The position numbers were made by a program, and so were the translations under genes. 14,406 bases of DNA, from positions 1 through 14,406 of the forward strand of contig JAHIZR010000281.1 of NCBI GenBank assembly GCA_018814465.1, written 5' to 3'. A model generated the notes under the pieces. It saw only the letters and a program-made list of their open reading frames with translations. It was not told the origin of the DNA and searched no databases. Below, piece by piece: positions 1-6,900 of this stretch (position 1 is the stretch's first letter; each line of letters starts with the position of its first letter). The stretch comes from a bacterium (GTDB lineage: Bacteria; Electryoneota; RPQS01).

Positions 1-119
1 GTCGAGTTCGAATTATTCTGACCGAACAGAGTGTAACCCGCATAGGGTTCCGCCATTAGTTGCAATGCGAAAAGACAGAAAAGAGAAAATGCTGCAAGCA
101 TTCGTGCAAACTTTAACAT
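1..119 (-). CDS. Exported arylsulfotransferase-like protein, N-terminal fragment (runs off left edge)
   Basis: This reading frame starts with ATG at 119 and is open to the window edge, giving 39 codons. The first 23 or so residues form a classic signal peptide: a Lys and an Arg near the start, a hydrophobic core (LAAFSLFCLFALQL), then a likely cleavage site at MAEP. The mature protein would begin EPYAGYTLFGQNNSNS. From memory, an opening GYTLF followed by an N/S-rich turn is typical of the arylsulfotransferase-like beta-propeller proteins (Arylsulfotrans family) secreted by FCB bacteria, where a YLID/GNVVHTW-type segment follows; that segment lies outside the window. A second in-frame ATG at 101 would shorten the signal peptide, and the first fits better. 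I see no strong Shine-Dalgarno sequence; the 15 bases before the start are AT-rich. That it is a secreted protein is well supported; the family call is a moderate inference from a dozen residues. Confidence 0.6.
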   Translation of the reverse strand, partial: MLKFARMLAAFSLFCLFALQLMAEPYAGYTLFGQNNSNS

Positions 120-521
120 ATTATTTATTTAATAGTTTAGGTGGACAAAAAGGAAAGGGCAGGCTAAATGTATTATGAACGGCAATATAAGGATTTTGTT
201 AGTTAGACAATAGTAAAACTCAAAAGTTTAAAGAATTTAGGTTATCGGTCATTTGAGCGAATTGTGGGAATAATATGCGCGTGAAAGTTAAACATTTGCA
301 CAAAAAAGAAGTGGCTCAGAAGTAAGTTCCAAACGCGAAAATCTTCCTGACAAATCGATGAAAAGCAAATCACCTTAGTAAAAAATTATCGACACACTTT
401 AGACGTAAGAAGCAACCATAATATTCATTTGCTGATAGCGTTTGAATAATTGGATCAGGGTGCCTTCGTTTTTATGCTCGTGGCTGTACAGGTTCTTAGG
501 TCTATCACTTCATGTGTCTAA
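120..521. other. Intergenic region upstream of the left-edge gene
   Basis: About 400 bp without a convincing gene. It lies between the start of the left-edge gene and the hairpin of repeat copy A, so it should hold the promoter for the left-edge gene, read leftward. It is AT-rich. I could not find a -35/-10 pair with good sequence and spacing: TTGTCT and TATATT occur on the minus strand near 220-186 but are only 15 nt apart. No RNA gene, long repeat or CRISPR-like periodicity was seen. Confidence 0.5.
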
Positions 522-567
522 ACAAAAACACCCTTGCTAAGTAATTGCTTAACAAGGGTGTTTTTGT
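522..567 (-). terminator. Strong hairpin, likely terminator of the giant gene (part of repeat A)
   Basis: ACAAAAACACCCTTG at 522-536 is a perfect 15-bp complement of 553-567. A further imperfect stem (about 538-543 with 546-551, including one G-T pair) closes the loop. Read on the minus strand, the 3' arm contains GGGTGTTTTTGTTT, a U-rich tail, so it can serve as a Rho-independent terminator about 160 nt beyond the giant gene's stop. The A-rich left arm makes it look bidirectional, though no plus-strand gene needs it. Confidence 0.7.
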
Positions 568-585
568 GGAGACAGCGGGAATCGA
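566..585 (-). other. tmRNA-3'-end-like block (possible attachment-site remnant), copy A
   Basis: On the minus strand this reads TCGATTCCCGCTGTCTCCAC. That matches the usual last bases of bacterial tmRNA (ssrA): the 3' half of the T-arm followed by the acceptor strand, before CCA. No T-arm 5' half, tag reading frame or tmRNA body lies on the upstream side, so this is not a functional gene. ssrA 3' ends are well-known targets of tyrosine-recombinase islands, which leave such fragments at the far end of the insertion. On the minus strand the block is followed immediately by the hairpin, as a real ssrA 3' end would be by its terminator. The match is from memory and short, so the att reading is an inference. 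Confidence 0.4.
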
Positions 586-637
586 TTAATTCATCTCTTT
601 CTCTGGAATTTTTAAGCAGTGGTACCTAAGTCTCGTT

Positions 638-724
638 TTGATATTCGGTTTCCATCCGTTCAGGCACACTTACGTCACAAGCAGGTTGTGTATTGAAGTT
701 CTGATCCCTAACTTCCGGCGATTC
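638..724 (+). pseudogene. Possible remnant of a tyrosine recombinase C-terminal box
   Basis: The plus-strand frame at 638-724 reads FHPFRHTYVTSRL, resembling the H-x-x-R-H-T-x-x-T box of phage-type integrases (second catalytic Arg with its neighbouring His). The segment just after it does not clearly give the expected LGH box, and from 725 on the frame runs antisense to the giant gene. In repeat copy B the homologous bases (about 9561-9588) carry a one-base indel, so no frame is kept. There is no ATG, and upstream codons look non-coding. This could be a decayed integrase tail, which would fit the adjacent tmRNA-like block, or a chance reading. Confidence 0.2.
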
Positions 725-991
725 CTATCTCAAGAACATTGCTTTTTTGACCGAACGGAATCCACTCGCTTCCATCACGATCAGATAAATCCCACTGGAA
801 CAGGTTCTGCAATCCCAATTAATCGAATGATGTCCCGCATCGATTGATCCAGAGACTATCTGATCCACCTCCCTGCCCAGAATATCGAAGATCCGGATGG
901 AAACATCGGACACATGCGGCAATCCAAACTGGATTGTTGTTGACGGATTGAAGGGATTAGGATAGTTTTGAGTCATGAAAAACTCTGTCGG
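725..991 (-). other. T9SS type A sorting domain of the giant protein
   Basis: The last 88 residues begin PTEFFMTQNYPNPFNPSTTI, continue through a beta-sandwich segment with IRIFDILGREV, and end in SIDAGHHSINWD...SGIYLIVMEASG...KKAMFLR. This is the conserved C-terminal signal that directs proteins through the type IX secretion system and is then usually removed and replaced by a surface anchor. One oddity is WDCRTCSSGIY: the usual glycine/asparagine-rich loop between Trp-Asp and SGIY is shortened and carries a Cys-x-x-Cys pair. Confidence 0.9.
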
Positions 992-3900
992 CAAAGTCCC
1001 AGTCCCAGGATTCACCGACTCGCTGCAATCGATGACGAACTCCTCGGTTTCAAGAGTATCACGACGCTCACTGCGAATACTGACGATTGTTATCCGGTTC
1101 CCAGAGATGATTGTGGAATCGATAACGGGTATCTCGATTTGAATCTCGTCTTGCGGAGGTGTCAGTACTAAAATAAATTCGTGTGCACCTTCCTCGAAGG
1201 AAACAAAGACAGAGTCCATTTCAATTTCCGCACAGTGATCCAACATCACATCAATAATTTCACCGCAATGGACGGTATCGGGCAGCTCTGAGGTGACAAT
1301 TGCAAGTGTCCGAGCCTGACCTTGAGCGGTTTCTGATGCGCTGTCCGTACCGCAAACGTTGTTGTGTGCACGAACATAGTATTCATGCAGTCCCGCGTCA
1401 TCGACACCAGTATCATAGTACTCGGTCAAAAGCGCGGTTCCCACCTGCTCACCGTCCCGATAGACTAGATACTCATCCACTTCGCCGGGGGCATCTGCCC
1501 ACTGCACGAGAATGCTGTCACATACGCCGCTGCCGGCTGTGATTTCTGTTGCCGTGCCTGCGGGGATGTGGCATACACCCTCAGCACCCTCGCTTACTGG
1601 CCCAGTACCACAAATCGTATTCAATGCTGCAACTTGGAACAAATGCAGACCGATAGTGCATGGAGTGACCATAAATGTCGTTACTTCCGCGCTTACCGTG
1701 CCGAGTGATCCGGTCTCATCAAAGATTTCATAGCCGTCAACATCGCCTGCGGCAGTGTTCCATGACACCAGCACTTCTTCGCACCGATCATTGGAGGCAG
1801 TTACGTTTCCAACCTGCCCCGGTACATCGACTAAAATTGTGATAATCGTGTCATCGGATGGTCCTTCACCGCAACCGTTGAATCCTGTGATCGAATATTG
1901 ATATGTACCGGGAAGCGGTGTATCAACAAAGGATGTCACGTTCGCACCCAGCGTTGCGATGAGTGTGGGCGGATCACCACTATAGAGATAATATCCGTCT
2001 TCATCCTCAAGGTTATCCCACGTTAGAGTAATATCCGTACAGTTGTTCTCAGGTGTAGTGAAATTCTGAACTGCACCCGGAACATTACGCCGCAATCCTG
2101 TGGCTAGTTCGCCGGTCATGCTTCCTTCTCCGCAATCGTTGTATGGGTATACCGCGTAAAAATGATCACCCGGAGTTGCCTCACTATCTGCGTAAGCATC
2201 AGCATCAGCGGGGAGAGAATCAATGGGAGTCCATGAACCGTCGCGGTAAACAATGTAGCCAAGTTCTTCCGTGACATCCGTCCATGTGAGATAGATTGCC
2301 GTGCAGCTTGTATCGGATGCCGTACAATCGGATACGGGTTCCGGCACATCACGACGGACACCCTCAGCAGGATCGGACTCGGGGCCAAAACCGCAAATGT
2401 CACGTGCGGCAACGGTATAAGTATGGACACCGGGACTGGGAGAATCCTCATACTCCTCCTCGCCCGCTCCAGTACTGTCAAAGGGCATCTCGGCGTCATC
2501 GCGATACAACAGATATGCCTCCGCTCCTGCAACTGCATCCCACAACAGGTTAATGTGTTCGCAGTCATCTATTGACGCAGTCAAGTTCTGAACTTGTTCA
2601 AGCGCGGGATCAACATCTCCGAATACCGGTTCCGAGGGTTCACCGTCGCCGCACTCGTTTCGGGCCATTATATAGAATTCATGCGTACCCGGCGCGGCGA
2701 TCCCGGTCACAAGTGAAGTGCAGTCAGCCGGGAGCGTGGTCAGGGAAACTTCATCTAACACAATCTCATATTCTGTTTCATCCGCAACGTCATTCCAATT
2801 AATCGTTGCAACAGCGCACTCAATATCCACCGTAAGATTCTGCACCTGTTCAGGCACATCACGGCGCATACCGCTCAACGGTCCCGACATGGCACTCTCG
2901 CCGCACTCGTTGAAAGCTGTCACCGTATAGTCGTAGTCAGTTCCCGGCACCGCGTTCTCATCAAGGAACGTCTCCATATCGGCACTTGCGGTGTCGCTTT
3001 GCCCATCATTACGCACAATCCGGAATCCATCCTCATCGTTGGACTGGTCGTTCCATACCACCTCCACATGATCGCAATGATCATTGCTTGCGCTCTGTAT
3101 TACCGGAGCATTGGGAGGTGAAAGAAGAGCCGAGGAAACAGATTCAGAAAGCGGACCCGCGCCGCACACGTTGAATGCAAGGACGGCAAATGCATGAGGA
3201 TCCGTGTCATCAAATCCGAAAGCTCCTGTCGTATCCGCTGTTCGCAGTTGAGCGATACCATCCACGGAAACCTGATAGGAATCCGCTTCCGCATGCGATG
3301 ACCATTCCAGATGAATCGAGTCACATGCGGTATCGATCCTCGTGAGATTTACTGCACCGGGGATATCACGTCGTGTACCGGCAACTGCTTCAGACCATGT
3401 ACCTTCGCCGCAACTGTTCACGCCGGACACATGGTAGGTGTAGGTTCCCGGATTCGGACTATCTGTAAACGTTGACTGACCGCCAGGAACAGTCGTTACA
3501 AAGTTTAAATCCCGGTAGATTTTATAGAAGTTTACTCCAGCAAGTCCGTCCCAACTTAAATCAACTTGATCACAATCAGCGGTACTTGCTGTCAAATTCG
3601 TGACAGCAACGGGGGCCACCAGCAACGATCCGTCATCCGGTTCCGACGCAGTCGCTGTTCCGCACCGGTTATATGCAGCGACCGAGTAGGTATGTACCAT
3701 GCCCGGAACAGCCGTCGAATCATGATAGTATTCGAATGCCGCATCTACACTGTCAAGCAGCGCTGTATCCCGATTGATATAATAACCATCAGCGTGAATC
3801 GCTGTATCCCAGTCCAGTCTGACATAGTCGCAATCTTGTTCATCTTCGGCGACCAAGCCCGTGACTTGCACTGTCTCTTCAAGCCGGAAACCATCCACTT

Positions 3901-6900
3901 CATTGCTCAATCCGCTAACTCCGCATTCATTGAAAGCATAGACTGAATAACCTGAAATCTGGCCGGGAGTTGCCGACATATCCAAATAGGATGTTTCGTT
4001 TGCCGCTACCGTTACCGGATCAGAGAACGGCATATTGATGATGAATCCCTGCTCATTCATTGAGTTGTCAGTCCATGAGAGCTGAATACCCGCACAAAGT
4101 GTATCGCTGGCAGTCAGGCTTGTCGGGGTAAAGGGTGCTGCGTCGCGAAAACCGTTATTGGGTTGCGACTGTGGTCCTTCACCGCAGGCGGTCGCGGTAG
4201 AAACGGTATAAGCATAGACAGTGCTCGCGGCTGCGGTTTCATCAATCCATTGGTGCGTGTCCTGTGGGGCATTCGCCATCCACAATCCGTCGCGGTAGAT
4301 TCGATGATAATAGGTGTCAATATCTTCTCCAATGCTCCCCCATACGATGGTTATCTCACAGTCTCCGTCGGTCGCCTCTACGACAACCGCCGATCCCGGA
4401 ATTGCATTGGACTCCCCTGCCACCTGTGTTGAGGGTTCGCCTTCACATGGACCGTTCAGCGCTCGTACATCATAGCTATAGGATTGCCACGGGTTTGCAG
4501 TCAGATCTTCGCAAAATACGGTATTCGCAGGTAAATCGGATCCGATTTGAACACCGTCCCTGTAAACTCGGTATCCGATCTCATTGAGTGCATCTGACCA
4601 TGTTATCCGAACCGTGTCGCAAAGATCAGTTGTTGCAGCAACCCCCTGCACAACCGGCAATACCGCGTAAAGTGTACCGTTATTCGGAACCCCCAATGAA
4701 CCGTTCCCGCAGTTGTTGAAAGCATAGACATTATAGTTGTAGGTTCCGGGAGCGGCGGTAACATCGACATATGTCGTGTCGTTCATCGGTGTCTGGCCTA
4801 TAGATATCCCGTTGCGAAGCACCGCATAGCCGTTTTCGTCCGATAGATCGTCCCACACGATTTCAACTTGCCCGCAGCCTTCGTCTTCGGCAACAATATT
4901 GCTGACTGCGGGCGGCGCCGTACCCGGATTAACGTCCAACACATAGGTCCCTGACGCGCCACCGGAGCCTTCGATCGTTACATAGTAAATGCCCGCCACC
5001 AGATTCAGACAGGAACACTGGGATTGCAGCGGCGATAATTCACAATCAAGATAGTCGTCATTCGAGCAGACGTTATCCACGCAACAATAAGTACCGATAG
5101 ATAGGTATGTATCGAAATTGGATCCACAAAGTGAGAAGTTCCAGTAGCCGCCTGCGGGGATGGTAACTTCAACAAGCGCGTCCTCCGACGGCTGCAAGTC
5201 GCAATCATTACCGGCGCCGCCGGTCGGCCCCGCGACTAATCCGGGCGCCGGAAGTATGGCGTCGATATCCAAGCAGCAAATTGAACCGGAGCATGGCGTG
5301 CCATCGTCGGAGATTTCCAATTGAAAATCTCCTTCATAGTCGCCGCATCCATGAACCAGAATCAAATACTCTTGTCCGGGTGCGGAGCACCAACTGACTG
5401 TAGACAGTAAAGTTGTATAGGGACACGCTACGTCGTCGTCATTTCCGTCGACACAAATCAACTCTGCACATCCACACGCATAGACAGACAATCTGGTGTC
5501 GAAATTTGTGTAGGCGTTGCAGGTCGTCGCCGTCAGGGCATTTCCGGTTCCTATGACCGAGTACCACACTCCCCTCGACGTGACGGGATCCGGACAAGCG
5601 GGCACGTTCGCGTAAGGTGCACACAAGGTTGTACCCTGAATACTGCCGGGCACCGCCAGCGGCTCCGCCGCTTCACATGACGAATTAACCGGCGGCGGAT
5701 CACCCAATTCGATCGTCAGATCAAATGCGGGGATGCAATTCGGTGACGGCCAGGTATCGACCATGATATAATAGGTTCCCGGCGTAAGGTTCAGACAACG
5801 AAGTTCGTGCGTACCCGAAAAGGAAGCGGAGAACGCGATGCAATCAGAAGCATCCGGTGGACAATGATCATCCAGCACGATCCCGGTCCAGGAAGTGCCA
5901 AGCGGATCCAATGTGATTCGGTAAGTGTTCTCTTGTGTCACCGTCCACCGATAGATGACGTCTTCGCCACCGTCGTAAACCCCAAGACATGTGTTCTCAT
6001 AGTCATTTACCATTCCACATGTTGTCTGATTCGTGAGGGAGACGAGTCCCTCAATCTCGATCGGATGATCGCAGGTCTTGCCGACTGTGTTAAATGTGAA
6101 GCGATAGTCCGAGAGAACGGGATAACCTGAGAAAGCACTCGGCGCTATGAACACATCGTAATTACCTGGAGCGAGTTGAGATGAGATGAGTGTTGCGGTA
6201 CTGCACAGATCAGCAGTTTTAAAGTCGATAAAGCTCGGCGCTGTACAATTATGCTCGAGATAACCGAAAAGCAACGGAAACTCCGCGACCGCTGTAATCT
6301 GAATCATTTCGGTCTGACTCAGAGTGAAACGATACCAGTCCGTATCCCGATAACTAGAACCTGAAGGTCCAATATAGGTGAATCCCTGTCCAACATACAA
6401 CCATCCGGGTTCAATAATCGTGAAGCTGTTCACTCCTCCAGCGTCGTCATTATTGCATCCTCCATTGCAGTCAAGGCGGGCATGAGAAGAATCAGGTATT
6501 TCTTCACATTCTACTATATCTCCCGGCTCGGGATCTGCACAAGTGAGACATCGAGCAATTCCTAAGTCGTAAGTGTCGATACAGGGCATCCATAGGTCAA
6601 TATAGATGAAGTACGTGCCTGGCATCAAATGCAGACAATTGAAGCCGTGCGGAACGGGGTCATCCGACGTGCTGATTGCAATACAGTTTCCGAAACCATC
6701 GGGCGGACAGTTGTCCTCAAGAGCGATGCCTGTATAAATCGTTTCGTACGGGCTTAGCAAGATACTATAATCCCCTTCTTCAGTTACTGTCCACTCATAG
6801 ACAATATCCTCGCTTATTTCATACGAGAAACCCAAACAGTAGCCAATATGGTCGCTACCGAATCCACATGTCGTCTGATTGACAAGCTGCGTCTCATCAG

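Larger units (their letters stand above)
522..697 (-). repeat. Long intergenic repeat, copy A
   Basis: This segment matches 9380-9590 (copy B) in the same orientation. Shared blocks, in plus-strand order, are: a hairpin with the core CCCTTG...CTTAACAAGGG; GTGGAGACRGCGGGAATMGA; TCRTCTCTTTYTCTG; AGTGSTACCTAAGT; and a block beginning GGCACA and ending GGTT.TG (about 669-696). Copy B has about 40 extra bases between the third and fourth blocks. Both copies lie just downstream of a minus-strand gene: the TACCTAAGT block is about 95 nt past the stop codon in each case. The similarity was aligned by eye; block order and spacing make chance unlikely, but the exact ends are uncertain. Confidence 0.75.

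Noticed and set aside
186..220. Sigma-70-like promoter for the left-edge gene
   Set aside because: TTGTCT and TATATT are only 15 nt apart and match consensus poorly, and the lineage may use different promoter motifs.
566..724. A complete tmRNA or tRNA gene
   Set aside because: Only the 3'-terminal 20 bases match; no T-arm 5' half, anticodon arm, tag frame or 5' acceptor strand is present in the 140 bases upstream, which run into the giant gene.
2116..2568. 150-codon minus-strand frame
   Set aside because: It is an out-of-frame shadow inside the Fn3 array of the giant gene, whose own frame is continuous and clearly conserved.
1304..4915. CRISPR or recent tandem DNA repeat
   Set aside because: The periodicity is at the protein level (about 86 codons) and the DNA of the units is well diverged, with no identical repeats or spacers.
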